A DNA stretch of 64,000 nt, from assembly GCA_035762175.1 (NCBI GenBank), contig DASTPP010000238.1, positions 1 to 64,000 on the forward strand. Direction: 5' to 3'. Positions 7,574-15,974 of the stretch are shown in pieces. Positions within the stretch are counted from its first letter, which is position 1. Each line of letters opens with the position of its first letter. The notes beneath the pieces were generated by a model. That model had not been told where the DNA came from. It saw nothing but the letters and a program-made list of their open reading frames with translations, and did not search any database. The DNA comes from DASTPP01 sp035762175. Lineage in GTDB: Bacteria; Myxococcota_A; Polyangia; Polyangiales; Polyangiaceae. Both the position numbers and the translations under genes were made by a program.

Positions 7574-8122
7574 ATGCGCTACCCCGAGGGTCACCGAGAG
7601 GCCGTCCGCGCGAGCATCGTCGAGAGCGCCGCCCGCGCGCTCCGCCGCGAAGGGCTCGACGGGGTGAGCATCCCCGCGCTCATGAAAGAGGCCGGGCTGA
7701 CGCACGGCGGCTTCTACGGGTACTTCAAGAACCGCGACCAGCTCGTCGCCGAGGCGATCACCTGGGCGGCGCAGCAGACCGCCGCGCGCGTGCTCTCCGA
7801 GGGCGCCGGCGACCTCCGCGCGATGCTCGCCGAATACCTCTCCGAGGGCCACGCGAAGCATCCCGAGGTCGGGTGCGTCCTCGCCGCGCTCGGCACCGAG
7901 GGCCCGAAGCAGTCGCCGCCGGTGCGGCGCGCCTTCGCGCAGGTCGCGCGGGGGTTCGTCCGCCTCATCGACCGGCAGCTCCGCCGGAAGAAGGCGACCC
8001 CCGAGCCGAGCGACGAGGCCCTGCGCCTCTCGTCGCAAATGGTCGGGGCGGTCGTCCTCGCGCGCCTCGTCGACGACGAGGCGCTGGCCAAGCGCCTCCT
8101 CGCGGCCGCTCGCTCCGCCTGA
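7574..8122 (+). CDS. TetR/AcrR-family repressor
   Basis: The 182-aa product begins MRYPEGHREAVRASIVESAA and has a TetR HTH (GVSIPALMKEAGLTHGGFYG followed by YFKNRDQLVAEAI, residues about 27-65). The C-terminal half (VGCVLAALGTE, RRAFAQVARGFVRLI) is typical of the NemR/AcuR-like branch that senses electrophiles or small acids. The ATG at 7574 is chosen because an operator sits directly before it and because upstream codons encode an unrelated fragment. The Fe-S/SCP2 and SDR genes follow on the same strand. Identical palindromes before this gene and before the Fe-S gene suggest that it represses both. Confidence 0.88.
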   Translation: MRYPEGHREAVRASIVESAARALRREGLDGVSIPALMKEAGLTHGGFYGYFKNRDQLVAEAITWAAQQTAARVLSEGAGDLRAMLAEYLSEGHAKHPEVGCVLAALGTEGPKQSPPVRRAFAQVARGFVRLIDRQLRRKKATPEPSDEALRLSSQMVGAVVLARLVDDEALAKRLLAAARSA

Positions 8123-8149
8123 GGCGCGCGTTTTTTTTTGTCGGATAGA

Positions 8150-8163
8150 ATGATGACCATCAT
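8150..8163. promoter_or_regulatory. Operator site 2, ATGATGACCATCAT
   Basis: A perfect 6+6-bp inverted repeat with a 2-nt spacer, overlapping the likely -10 box TAGAAT (8146-8151) and running into the start codon of the Fe-S gene. It shares ATGATG..CATCAT with site 1 at 7557. A T-run (8131-8139) just upstream may help terminate the tetR transcript. Confidence 0.6.
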
Positions 8164-9499
8164 GCAAAGAAACCGACTCGACGAGCACCCCATCGTGCGC
8201 TCCCTCCGGGGCGCGGCCGCGCCGCCCGCGCCGGAGCCCGTCGACTTCGCCCGCGTCCGGGCGATCGCCCTCGAGGCCGGCGCGGACGACGTGGGCGTGG
8301 CCCCCATCACCCACCCGGGCCTCGCCGCCGAGCTCCCGCACCTCCGTCGCGCGCTGCCCGGCGTGCGCACCGTCGTCGCGATCGTGCTCCGGATGCACCC
8401 CGAGAACGTTCGTAGCCCCGCCCGGAGCGCGGCCAACGCCGAATTTCACCGCACCGGCGAGGAGGTCGATCGCGTCGCGTCGCGCATCGCCCGCGCCCTC
8501 TCCGCGCTCGGGCACCGGACGGTGAGCCCGCCGATGGCGTTCCCGATGGAGATGGATTCGTTCCCCGAGCGCACGTGGGTCGTGTCCCACAAGGACGTCG
8601 CCGTCGCCGCGCAGCTCGGGCGCATCGGCCACCACCGGAGCGTGATCCACCCGCGCTTCGGCTCGTTCATCCTGCTCGGCTCGATCTTGACCGAGGCCGA
8701 GATCGGCGGCGCCCGCGAGCCGCTCTCGTTCGACCCGTGCGTCAGCTGCAAGCTCTGCGTCGCGGCGTGCCCCGTGGGCGCGATCGAGCCCGACGGGGCC
8801 TTCCGCTTCTCGGCCTGTTACGACCACAACTACCGCGAGTTCATGACCGGCTTCGGCGACGTCCTCGAGGAGGTCGCCGACAGCAAGGACCGCCACGACC
8901 TGCGCGAGCGGGTGTCGATCGCCGAGACCGCGTCGATGTGGCAGTCGCTCGCGTACAAGCCGAACTACAAGGCGGCGTACTGCATCGCGGTGTGCCCGGC
9001 GGGCGAGGACCTCATGCGGCCGTTCCTCGAAGATCGCAAGGGGTACCTCGACGCGGTGGTGCGGCCCCTGACCGAGAAGGAGGAGCCGATCTACGCCGTC
9101 GCCGGGTCCGACGCCGCGGCCCACGCGAAGAAGCGCTTCCCGCACAAGCCGGTGCGCGTCGTCCGCTCGAGCCTGCGCCCGACGTCCGCGCGCGGCCTCT
9201 TCCGCGCGCTGCCGCTGACGTTCCAGCGCGGGCCGGCGAAGGGGTGGAAGGCGACGTACCACTTCGATCTGACCGGGGCGGAGGGCGTCCGGGCGACGGT
9301 GCGCATCGACGACGGCGCGCTGGCGGTCGAGGACGGGCACGTCGGCGAGCCGGACGTCGTGGTGCGCGCGCCGGCGGAGGTCTGGCTCGAGATCGTGGCG
9401 AAGAAGCGGAGCCCGGTCCTGGCCGCGCTCACGGGGCGGCTCCGCGTGCGCGGCGACCGCTCGTTGCTCGGGCGGTTCGCCGCCTGCTTTCCGCGTTAA
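8162..9499 (+). CDS. QueG/RdhA-like double [4Fe-4S] protein fused to SCP2 domain
   Basis: The 445-aa product has three parts. Residues about 20-190 resemble the substrate-binding half of epoxyqueuosine reductase / reductive dehalogenase-like proteins (AGADDVGVAPITHPG, LGRIGHHRSVIHPRFGSFIL). Residues about 190-280 hold a ferredoxin-type domain with CVSCKLCVAACPVGAIEPDG and a second, partial cluster motif YCIAVCPAG. The last 110 residues (YHFDLTGAEGVRATVRIDDG to LLGRFAACFP) look like an SCP2 sterol-carrier fold. ATG codons at 8150, 8153 and 8162 are all in frame; the last one sits outside the operator core. It is followed after 12 nt by an SDR gene. A redox step on a lipid-like substrate is inferred; no cobalamin motif was identified. 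Confidence 0.78.
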   Translation: MQRNRLDEHPIVRSLRGAAAPPAPEPVDFARVRAIALEAGADDVGVAPITHPGLAAELPHLRRALPGVRTVVAIVLRMHPENVRSPARSAANAEFHRTGEEVDRVASRIARALSALGHRTVSPPMAFPMEMDSFPERTWVVSHKDVAVAAQLGRIGHHRSVIHPRFGSFILLGSILTEAEIGGAREPLSFDPCVSCKLCVAACPVGAIEPDGAFRFSACYDHNYREFMTGFGDVLEEVADSKDRHDLRERVSIAETASMWQSLAYKPNYKAAYCIAVCPAGEDLMRPFLEDRKGYLDAVVRPLTEKEEPIYAVAGSDAAAHAKKRFPHKPVRVVRSSLRPTSARGLFRALPLTFQRGPAKGWKATYHFDLTGAEGVRATVRIDDGALAVEDGHVGEPDVVVRAPAEVWLEIVAKKRSPVLAALTGRLRVRGDRSLLGRFAACFPR

Positions 9500-9511
9500 G
9501 GAGGCGAATCG

Positions 9512-10297
9512 ATGCGATCGAAGTACGGGCCGTGGGCCGTGGTGACGGGCGCGTCGGAGGGGATCGGGCGCGAGTTCGCGTTGCGGCTCGCCGAGCGAGG
9601 CGTCGACCTGGTGCTCGTCGCGCGACGCCGCGAGCTGCTCGAGGCGCTCGCGCGAACGCTGCCGGTCGCGACGAAGGTCGTGGCCGCCGACCTCGCGACG
9701 CCGGAGGGCGTGGCGCGGGCGATCGCCGCGTGCGACGGCCTCGAGGTCGGGCTGCTCGTCGCCGCCGCGGGCTTCGGGACGTCGGGGCGCTTCGTCGACG
9801 GCGACGTCGCGCGCGAGCTCGCGATGGTCGACGTGAACTGCCGCGCCGTCGCGGCGCTCGCGCACCACTTCGGCGGCCGCTTCGCGCGGCAGCGGCGCGG
9901 CGGGATCGTGCTCATGAGCTCGCTCGTCGCGTTCCAGGGCGTGCCGCGCGCCTCGAACTATGCCGCGACGAAGGCGTACGTGCAGTCGCTGGCCGAGGGC
10001 CTCCGCGTCGAGCTCGCGCCCTTCGGCGTCGACGTCGTGTCGTCGGCGCCGGGGCCGATCCGGAGCGGCTTCGAGCGCGCCGCGGGCATGCGCATGGGCA
10101 TGGCCGGCACCCCGGCGTCGGTCGCGGCGGGGACGCTGGGGGCGCTCGGCCGGAAGGGGACGGTGCGCCCCGGCTGGCTGTCGAAGCTCCTCGAGTGGTC
10201 GCTCGCGCTGCTGCCCCGCTGGGGGCGCGTGCGGATGATGGGCGTCGTGATGGGCGGGATGACGAAGCACCAGGCGTTGACTGGGCGCGGGGCATGA
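9512..10297 (+). CDS. Short-chain dehydrogenase/reductase (SDR)
   Basis: The 261-aa product is a classical SDR: NAD(P)-binding VTGASEGIGREFA at residues 9-21, the NAG-like LVAAAGFG, catalytic Ser in VLMSSLV, and Tyr-x3-Lys in SNYAATKAY. A strong ribosome-binding site (AAGGAGG) lies 8 nt before the ATG. It is 12 nt downstream of the Fe-S/SCP2 gene and surely in its operon. The C-terminal 60 residues are hydrophobic (LLEWSLALLPRWGRVRMMGVV), as in membrane-associated SDRs acting on ketones of lipids or steroids. Together with the SCP2 domain this suggests lipid or hydrophobic-xenobiotic metabolism. Confidence 0.9.
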   Translation: MRSKYGPWAVVTGASEGIGREFALRLAERGVDLVLVARRRELLEALARTLPVATKVVAADLATPEGVARAIAACDGLEVGLLVAAAGFGTSGRFVDGDVARELAMVDVNCRAVAALAHHFGGRFARQRRGGIVLMSSLVAFQGVPRASNYAATKAYVQSLAEGLRVELAPFGVDVVSSAPGPIRSGFERAAGMRMGMAGTPASVAAGTLGALGRKGTVRPGWLSKLLEWSLALLPRWGRVRMMGVVMGGMTKHQALTGRGA

Positions 10298-10373
10298 AGT
10301 TCGAGGGCCTCGGCGGCGACGCCGCCCCCGAGGCCCGGGGCGGCGCCCCGGTCGAGCCCGCCGGGCGACAGCC

Positions 10374-11123
10374 TCACGCCTCGAGCAAGACGGCGTCGCC
10401 GACGGCCACGCGGCCCGGCCGCACCGTCGAGCCGTAGATCCCCAGGCAGGCTTGGCGCTCGTGGGCGATGGCCCGCAAGATTGCCGGGTCGCGCTCGCCC
10501 GTCGCCGGGTCGACGTTGACCATGACGCAGCGCTTGTCGCGCTGGTCGACGCGCATCCGCAGGCCGCCGATCTGCAGCACGGAGCCGACCCATTCGTCTT
10601 CGACGAAGGGCGCGCCGCCCGCCGCCTCGACCAGCAAGTTGGGCCGGAAGCGCAGGCCCTCGAGCTCGGCGCCGACGAGCGCGCCGAGGCCGGCGAGCGT
10701 CTGGGTCGTGAGCAGCGAGAGCGGCATGGTGTCGAAGACCCCGCGGCCCTGCCGGATGACGCGTACGCCCTCGCCGAGCTCGGCGGCCAGCGCCGGGTCG
10801 GCGACGTCGAACTCGCGCCCCGAGGGCGTGAGCACCCGGGTGGGCGACGCGTCGGGCCGGCCCGGATCGACGAACGAGGGGCGATAACGGCCCAAGCTCG
10901 GCCGCTCGCGGATGGTCAGCCACGGAAAGCCGCTCTGCACCATGCCGTCGCGGACGAAGGCCCAGCGCCGGTCGCCGGCCAGGCCGTGCCAGGACACCTC
11001 GATCTCGTCGAGCGCCTCGGCCCCCATCGACTTGACCGGGTAGCGCCAGAGCGCCACCACCCGCCCCACCTCGCGACCGCTCGCGCCGCCGACTTGCGAC
11101 GACGTTTGAAAAAATGAACCCAC
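10374..11123 (-). CDS. MOSC-domain protein
   Basis: The 249-aa product combines the MOSC N-terminal beta-barrel (VVALWRYPVKSMGAEAL, GLAGDRRWAFV) with the MOSC sulfur-carrier domain (residues about 110-245, FRPNLLVEAAGG, RCVMVNVDPATGERD with the conserved Cys). MOSC proteins bind molybdenum cofactor and carry sulfur, for example for N-hydroxylated substrates (YcbX, mARC type). The GTG start at 11123 is supported by AAAGGAGG 6 nt upstream. It stands alone, convergent with the SDR gene. The reductase partner that YcbX-type proteins need is not visible here. Confidence 0.88.
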   Translation of the reverse strand: MGSFFQTSSQVGGASGREVGRVVALWRYPVKSMGAEALDEIEVSWHGLAGDRRWAFVRDGMVQSGFPWLTIRERPSLGRYRPSFVDPGRPDASPTRVLTPSGREFDVADPALAAELGEGVRVIRQGRGVFDTMPLSLLTTQTLAGLGALVGAELEGLRFRPNLLVEAAGGAPFVEDEWVGSVLQIGGLRMRVDQRDKRCVMVNVDPATGERDPAILRAIAHERQACLGIYGSTVRPGRVAVGDAVLLEA

Positions 11124-11324
11124 GGGGTGCCTCCTTTTGCAGAAGGCGCCCTTCGTGGAAGAACCGACGTCGAGCGTGGCGGGCCGAGCCCGTTGCAGCG
11201 CCCCTCGACACCAGCTGCGCCGCCGGGGCGACGCAAGGGTTGTGTTTCAGAACGGCGAGTCTCGACCAACATTGCCAGGACCTGGCGCGCTGTCAATGCC
11301 GGTCGCCCCGCCGGTCGCCGGCCG

Positions 11325-12044
11325 TCAGCGGCCCGCCCGGCCCCGACCGGCGGCGGACGCGACGACCGGAAAGAGCGCGTGCTTTCGGGCGACGCGCTCG
11401 ATCGCGGCCGGGTCGGCGTGGACGAGCCCGTAGAGCGCTCGGTAGTGGTCGCCCTTCCAGAAGTCGAACGTCTGGTCGGCCCGCCGCGCGCCCACGAGCG
11501 ACTTCAGCCCCTCGTACTCGAGGAAAATCACGAGCAGATGCTCGTACGAAGAGGGCTCGTCTTTCGCCCCTTCGGGGAAGCCCACGGGCAACTTCGGAAA
11601 GAGCGAACGCAGCTCGGCGACGGCCGCGGCCTTCTCGCCGGGGCGGCCGTCGAGGTGCCAATGCATCTGCTCATGAACGAACGTCGAGAGGAGCTGGTCG
11701 TCGTCGCGCAGGTGCCGCGTGTGGAGCGTGAGCACCGGGTGACTATGCGGAATCGCCGCTTCGTCGACCGAGACCGCCTTGGTCAAGAGCCAGGGCGACA
11801 GATCGTGCTCGCGCGCCAACCGGAGCAGCTGCCGACGCGTCTCTTCTTCGGGCGCGGAGTCGTGGGCGAGCGTGATGCGCAAGCCGGCGGCCTCGTCGGC
11901 CTTGGCGGCGGGCGCCGCGCCGGGGGCGGGGGCCGCCGCCGAGGCCGCGGCCCGGTGCGCGGCCGGGTCGGCGGGCGCCGGCGGGTCGGCCGCGGCCCCG
12001 CAGGCGAACAACGCGGTAGATACGACCAGGCCTCGTCGACGCAT
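11325..12044 (-). CDS. Lipoprotein with HExxH metallopeptidase-like motif
   Basis: The 239-aa product has a lipoprotein signal (STALFAC, Cys at residue 15), a Pro/Ala-rich linker to about residue 55, and a soluble domain. The central phrase STFVHEQMHWHLDG contains HEQMH, a zinc-binding HExxH. A downstream acidic run (YEHLLVIFLEYEGLK) could supply the third ligand as in gluzincins, but I could not place the family. Length and location suggest a small surface or periplasmic peptidase, or an inactive relative. No operon partner. Confidence 0.65.
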   Translation of the reverse strand: MRRRGLVVSTALFACGAAADPPAPADPAAHRAAASAAAPAPGAAPAAKADEAAGLRITLAHDSAPEEETRRQLLRLAREHDLSPWLLTKAVSVDEAAIPHSHPVLTLHTRHLRDDDQLLSTFVHEQMHWHLDGRPGEKAAAVAELRSLFPKLPVGFPEGAKDEPSSYEHLLVIFLEYEGLKSLVGARRADQTFDFWKGDHYRALYGLVHADPAAIERVARKHALFPVVASAAGRGRAGR

Positions 12045-12166
12045 GGCCCCCTAACTCTAGCGCGGCGGCGGTGATTCCCCCGGTGTGCCCGGCCCCGTCG
12101 GGGCCTCGAGCCACGGGCGGGCCCCCTCGTCGGGCCGCCCGCGACGGGGGCTTCGCCCGCCGTCGC

Positions 12167-12188
12167 TTGACTCTCCCCTTCGGGGAGA
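12167..12188 (+). promoter_or_regulatory. MerR-type promoter/operator before GFA gene
   Basis: TTGACT (12167-12172) runs into the inverted repeat TCTCCCC-TTC-GGGGAGA (12172-12188), the usual place for a MerR-family operator between -35 and -10. The -10 (near 12192-12197) is poor, as often at MerR-activated promoters. The MerR gene lies just beyond the GFA gene. Confidence 0.5.
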
Positions 12189-12218
12189 CCCCAACCTCCC
12201 GCGTCGGAGGTAGAAACC

Positions 12219-12665
12219 ATGATTCGAGGCGGTTGCCTGTGCGGCGCAGTCCGGTACGAGTTCGAGGGCCCGGTCGAAGAGGCGCACCATTGCCATTGCT
12301 CGCGCTGCCGCAAGTTTCACGGCGCGGCGTTCGGCACCTACGCGCGCGCGGACGCGGCGAGCCTGCGCGTCGTCGGCGGCGACGGCCGGCTCAAAGCGTA
12401 CCGCTCGTCGGCGCCCGTGCGCCGCTCGTTCTGCGGCGAGTGCGGCTCGAGCCTCTTCTTCGCGCACGACGCCGCCCCGCGGTTCGTCTGGGTGGCCGCC
12501 GGCACGATCGACGAGGGCGAAGGCGAGGCGAAGCCCGACGCGCACACGTACGCCACGTCGAAGGCGGGCTGGTGGCAGATCGAAGACGGGCTGCCCCGCC
12601 ACGAGGGCCACCGGCCCGAGTACGTGAGGCCGATCAGGGCCGGAGCGGGACCCCGACCTCGGTGA
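12219..12665 (+). CDS. GFA/CENP-V family zinc protein
   Basis: The 148-aa product has the seven Cys of the GFA (glutathione-dependent formaldehyde-activating, CENP-V) fold: GGCLCGAVRYE, CHCSRCRKFHGAAFG and FCGECGSSLFF, which bind two zinc ions. Bacterial members are a mixed group; few are true S-hydroxymethylglutathione synthases. The start ATG at 12219 matches the typical MIRGGCLCG opening. Its 3' end overlaps by 32 bp the convergent MerR gene. A MerR-like operator lies 30 bp upstream, so the MerR product is the likely regulator. Confidence 0.88.
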   Translation: MIRGGCLCGAVRYEFEGPVEEAHHCHCSRCRKFHGAAFGTYARADAASLRVVGGDGRLKAYRSSAPVRRSFCGECGSSLFFAHDAAPRFVWVAAGTIDEGEGEAKPDAHTYATSKAGWWQIEDGLPRHEGHRPEYVRPIRAGAGPRPR

Positions 12666-13449
12666 GCACGTCGTCGCTCGCGACGCGGGCGGGGTCGTTC
12701 AGGTAGATCTCGCGCATCGGCCCCGCCGCCGGCCGCCCGCGCTCTTCGACCCAGGCGGTGACGGCGTGCTGCGCGAGGCCGAGCTCTTCGTAGGGCCCGC
12801 GGTGCGTGACGTGGGCGAAGGGCCCGGCCGGCAGGCGCACGAGGGCGGCGCCGACCTCGCGGGCGCGCTCGGCGGGCAGGTCGTCGGGCGCCCCGGCGCA
12901 CATCAGCAGCGTCATCGAGTCTTCGTCGGGCGGCTCGGGCAAGAGGCAGGTGACGCGCGGGACGAGCGGGAGGCCGAGCCGGTCGAGCGCCGCCTCGAGC
13001 CGCGCGAACAGCTCGAAGCCGGCCTCGACGTGGCGCTCGGGCGTGGTCGTCGCCTCGACGCCGAGCAGGGTGCGCGCCGGCTCGCTCCGGACCGCGACCT
13101 CGTAGGGCATGAGCCGCCCTTCGCGGATGATGCGCTCGACGCAGAAGAGCGCCTGCCGCGAGCGGGCGAGCTCGCGCTCGAGGCGCGCCCGCTCGCCCTC
13201 GAGCCGCGCCGCGAGGTCGGCGCTCTCGCCCGACGCGAGGATGCCCTTCACGGCGGCGAGCGGCACGTCGAGCGAGCGGAGGAGCGAGATCGCGATCGCC
13301 TCGCGCGCCTGCGAGCGGGCGTAATAGCGGTAGCCCGACGCGTCGACCCGCGCGGGCCGCAAGAGCCCGAGCTCGTCGTAATGGCGCAGCGCCTTGATGC
13401 TGAGCCGGCAGGCGCGGGCGAAGCGCCCGATGGGCAAGAGTTCGCTCAT
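12634..13449 (-). CDS. MerR-family regulator with GyrI-like effector domain
   Basis: The 271-aa product starts with a MerR winged helix (LPIGRFARACRLSIKALRHY, DELGLLRPARVDASGYRYY, residues 5-45), a dimerisation coiled coil (LARSRQALFCVERI), and an AraC-type effector-binding / GyrI-like domain from about residue 115 (RTLLGVEATTTPERHVEAGF, GPFAHVTHRGPYEELGLA). This is the BmrR/multidrug-sensing architecture. The gene converges on the GFA gene and overlaps its end. It probably acts at the TCTCCCC-TTC-GGGGAGA site before GFA. Confidence 0.9.
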   Translation of the reverse strand: MSELLPIGRFARACRLSIKALRHYDELGLLRPARVDASGYRYYARSQAREAIAISLLRSLDVPLAAVKGILASGESADLAARLEGERARLERELARSRQALFCVERIIREGRLMPYEVAVRSEPARTLLGVEATTTPERHVEAGFELFARLEAALDRLGLPLVPRVTCLLPEPPDEDSMTLLMCAGAPDDLPAERAREVGAALVRLPAGPFAHVTHRGPYEELGLAQHAVTAWVEERGRPAAGPMREIYLNDPARVASDDVLTEVGVPLRP

Positions 13450-13860
13450 CGGCGCCGATTGAGGCAGCGCCGGGGCGCGGGCGCAAGCCGCGGGGCCCGC
13501 GGGGCTCGTGCGCCACGCGCCCCCCGCCGCGCCCGCGCTCCGGCGCCCGCGGCGGCGTCGCGAGGCGATACGCGTGCACCGACGCCTGGGCCGGCGCGAA
13601 CGAGCATGATCGTTCGCGCGCCGACGCGGGGCGAGCGACCAAGATACCTCCGAATGACGAACGCATCAAGACGGGCTTCGCCGGTCAAGGCGCGCGGCGC
13701 GCTCGGGGCCCGCTGACGGCGGTGCGCAGCGGCGTGCTGCGGGTCTCGAACTACCTCGACGAGCACGAGGGCGACGCCGAGGCGAGGCCCGCGTTCGAGG
13801 GCGCATTGCCTCGGGCGGCCTACCCCGCCTCGCGAGCCCGGGGGCGGCGCCGACGAGGCT
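13450..13860. other. Intergenic region with one strong inverted repeat
   Basis: No gene is recognised. At 13594-13603 and 13610-13619 lie perfect 10-bp arms GCGCGAACGA / TCGTTCGCGC around GCATGA, 145 bp upstream of the merR start. The repeat could be an operator or part of the 3' end of the kinase transcript. A short plus-strand frame near 13702-13850 (about 45 codons) has no recognisable homology. Confidence 0.45.
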
Positions 13861-15744
13861 TCATTCTTCTTTGACCTCGCCCTCGCGCGCGTCGAGCAAT
13901 CGAGCGAGCAGCTCGCGCCATGAGTGATCGGCCGCTTCCAGGTGAGCCACCTGCAGCCGCACGCTCACTCGAAGCTCGTCGGTCGGTGACACCCGGAAGG
14001 CCTGCCCGTTCAACCGCTTCAGGGCAGAACGCGCCAGCGCTCGCGCCTCGCCCCGGCCCCCGCCCGGCAGCACCAAGAAGAGCTGCCGGCCGTGGCTGGC
14101 GACGGCCCCCTCGCTCGCGTCGTGCTCCCGGAGGGTGCGCCACAGCAGGGCCGCCATGCCGTCGAGAATGCGGAAGACGGCGGCCTCGCCGTGCACCTGA
14201 GTGACGCTCTCTGGTCGCTCGAGCTCGAACCTGAGCACGGCGAGGGGTTGGTGGCCCTCGCGCGCTCGCTCGAAGGCCTCGCCCAGCACGAGCTCGAGGG
14301 GCACCGTGCTGAACGAGCGCCGGCGCCGCTTCCGATCGCGCTCGAGCTCGGCGTCGTAGTCGACGAGCCGCAGGGCAAAGGGCCCGAGCAGAAAGCGGTC
14401 GCCGCGCTTTAGCAATACCTCGCGCCCCGGCTGATCGCGCCTCTCGAGCACCCACCCCTCGGCCCCGCGCCGGAGCTGCGCGTGCGCCTCGTCGACGTCC
14501 GGGTGCTCGAGCCGGACGTGATCGCCCCGGCCGCGACCCAGCCGGGTCGGGCTCTCGGTGAGCGGAAAGCACCGGCCCAGCAGCGGGCGGCCGCTCGCGC
14601 CGATCACCTTGAGCGCCTCGGCGCCGCGCGGGGGGGCGACCGCGGCGCCAGCCTCGGGAGCGCGAGGGCGCTGCCGGGGGGGCATCGCCATCGCCGCCTG
14701 CCCGGGGGGCATCGCCATCGCCGCCTGCCGGGGGGGCGTCGCCATCGCCGCCTGCCCGGAGGGCATCGCCATCGCCGCCTGCCCGGGGAGCGTCGCCGTC
14801 GTCGCGGGCCTGGGGGGCGTCGCCATCGCCGCCTGCCCGGGGGGCGAGGCGCGCGCCCCCAGCGCCTCGGCCAGCTCTGCGACCGCCGCCGTCGCGCGAT
14901 CGAGCCGCCGCGCCGGCTCGACCTCCGTCGCCCGACGGAACCACGCGTCGAACCCGGGAGGCAGCCTGACCCCGCGACGCGCCGCGCGGGCGCTCGGCGC
15001 TTCGGGCAGGCCCGCCATGATCTTCTGAAACAGCACGAAGGCCGAGGACGTCGCCTTCGCCTCCGCCAACCAATAGGGGGCGCCGGCGAGCAGGACGTAG
15101 GCGAGGTGGGCCAGGGCGTAGATGTCAGCGCCCGGGCCGACGCGCCCGTCGCCCCGGAACTGCTCGGGCGCCATATAAAGCGGCGTCCCCATCAGCACGG
15201 TCGGCGGGGCGGCGTCGCCCGGCGCGACGGCCTTCGCCAGGCCGAAATCGAGAATCTTGACGCAAACCGTGCCGTCGTCGCGCGACGTGACGAAGACATT
15301 TTCGGGCTTCAGATCGCGATGAATGACGCCCGCCGCGTGCGTCTTCTCGAGCGCGTGCGCGATCTGCGAGAGGTAGAGCAGCGCCTCGGCCGGCGGCAGC
15401 GGGCCGCGCCGCGCGCACAGCGCGCCGAGCTCCTCGCCGCGCAGCAGCTCCATGACCAAAAAGGGCGCGCCGGAGCCCGCCTCGACGCCGGCATCGAACA
15501 CCTGGACGATATGATCGCTCTCGACGTCGCCCGTGATCCGCGCCTCCCGGGCGAACCGAGCGCGCAGGTCGGCGCTCTCGAGGGCCGCCGGAAGCATGAT
15601 CTTGAGCGCGCGGCGGCGGCCCGTGATCTCGTCAACGACCTCGTAGACGGCGCCCACCCCGCCCGCCTTGAGGCGCCGGATCACGCGGTAGCGCCCGTGG
15701 AAGAGGGTCTCCGGCGGGAGCCTCGCGAACGCCAGGGCCTTCAT
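13861..15744 (-). CDS. Ser/Thr protein kinase with FHA and degenerate cyclase-like domains
   Basis: The 627-aa product has an N-terminal Hanks-type kinase: glycine loop LKAGGVGAVYEV (25-36), Lys48, HRDLKPEN (142-149) and DFG (166-168), so it is probably active. Residues about 330-390 are six 9-aa repeats of the GQAAMAMPP type. Then follows an FHA domain (about 430-505, RLGRGRGDHVRLEHPDVDEAHA), which binds phosphothreonine. The last 130 residues (VPLELVLGEAFERAREGHQP onward) resemble a GGDEF/nucleotide-cyclase fold that has lost its signature, so it is likely regulatory. No transmembrane segment is evident; a cytoplasmic signalling role is inferred. The ATG at 15744 lacks a good ribosome-binding site but gives the standard kinase N-terminus. 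Confidence 0.85.
   Translation of the reverse strand: MKALAFARLPPETLFHGRYRVIRRLKAGGVGAVYEVVDEITGRRRALKIMLPAALESADLRARFAREARITGDVESDHIVQVFDAGVEAGSGAPFLVMELLRGEELGALCARRGPLPPAEALLYLSQIAHALEKTHAAGVIHRDLKPENVFVTSRDDGTVCVKILDFGLAKAVAPGDAAPPTVLMGTPLYMAPEQFRGDGRVGPGADIYALAHLAYVLLAGAPYWLAEAKATSSAFVLFQKIMAGLPEAPSARAARRGVRLPPGFDAWFRRATEVEPARRLDRATAAVAELAEALGARASPPGQAAMATPPRPATTATLPGQAAMAMPSGQAAMATPPRQAAMAMPPGQAAMAMPPRQRPRAPEAGAAVAPPRGAEALKVIGASGRPLLGRCFPLTESPTRLGRGRGDHVRLEHPDVDEAHAQLRRGAEGWVLERRDQPGREVLLKRGDRFLLGPFALRLVDYDAELERDRKRRRRSFSTVPLELVLGEAFERAREGHQPLAVLRFELERPESVTQVHGEAAVFRILDGMAALLWRTLREHDASEGAVASHGRQLFLVLPGGGRGEARALARSALKRLNGQAFRVSPTDELRVSVRLQVAHLEAADHSWRELLARLLDAREGEVKEE
14671..14832. repeat. 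Six 27-bp tandem repeats inside the kinase gene
   Basis: Units start at 14671, 14698, 14725, 14752, 14779 and 14806, each beginning CTGCC or similar and containing CATCGCCATCGCCGC. On the minus strand they encode a 9-residue repeat (about PPGQAAMAM) that links the kinase and FHA domains. Copy number is likely to vary between strains by slippage. Confidence 0.9.
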
Positions 15745-15974
15745 GAGGGGGCGCCGCCGGCGGCATTCGCCCCGCCGGGCGCGAGCCCAAGGTCGACCCC
15801 TCGGGGGAAGCGCGGGCGGCCGTAGAAGCTCACCGCGTACCCGCCGACGAGCAAACAACGGCCCCCCGCCCCGGCGAACGCCGAAGGCAAGTCGCGCCCG
15901 TCGGGCTCGAGGCTCATCGGGCTGCTCGCGTCGCCCGACGCCGCTCGGCGCGCTCACCAAAGTCGTCGGTTGCC

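Noticed and set aside
7571..10270. 899-codon open frame on the minus strand
   Set aside because: Opposite the TetR, Fe-S and SDR genes, with Arg/His/Glu-rich low-complexity sequence; the plus-strand genes have clear motifs.
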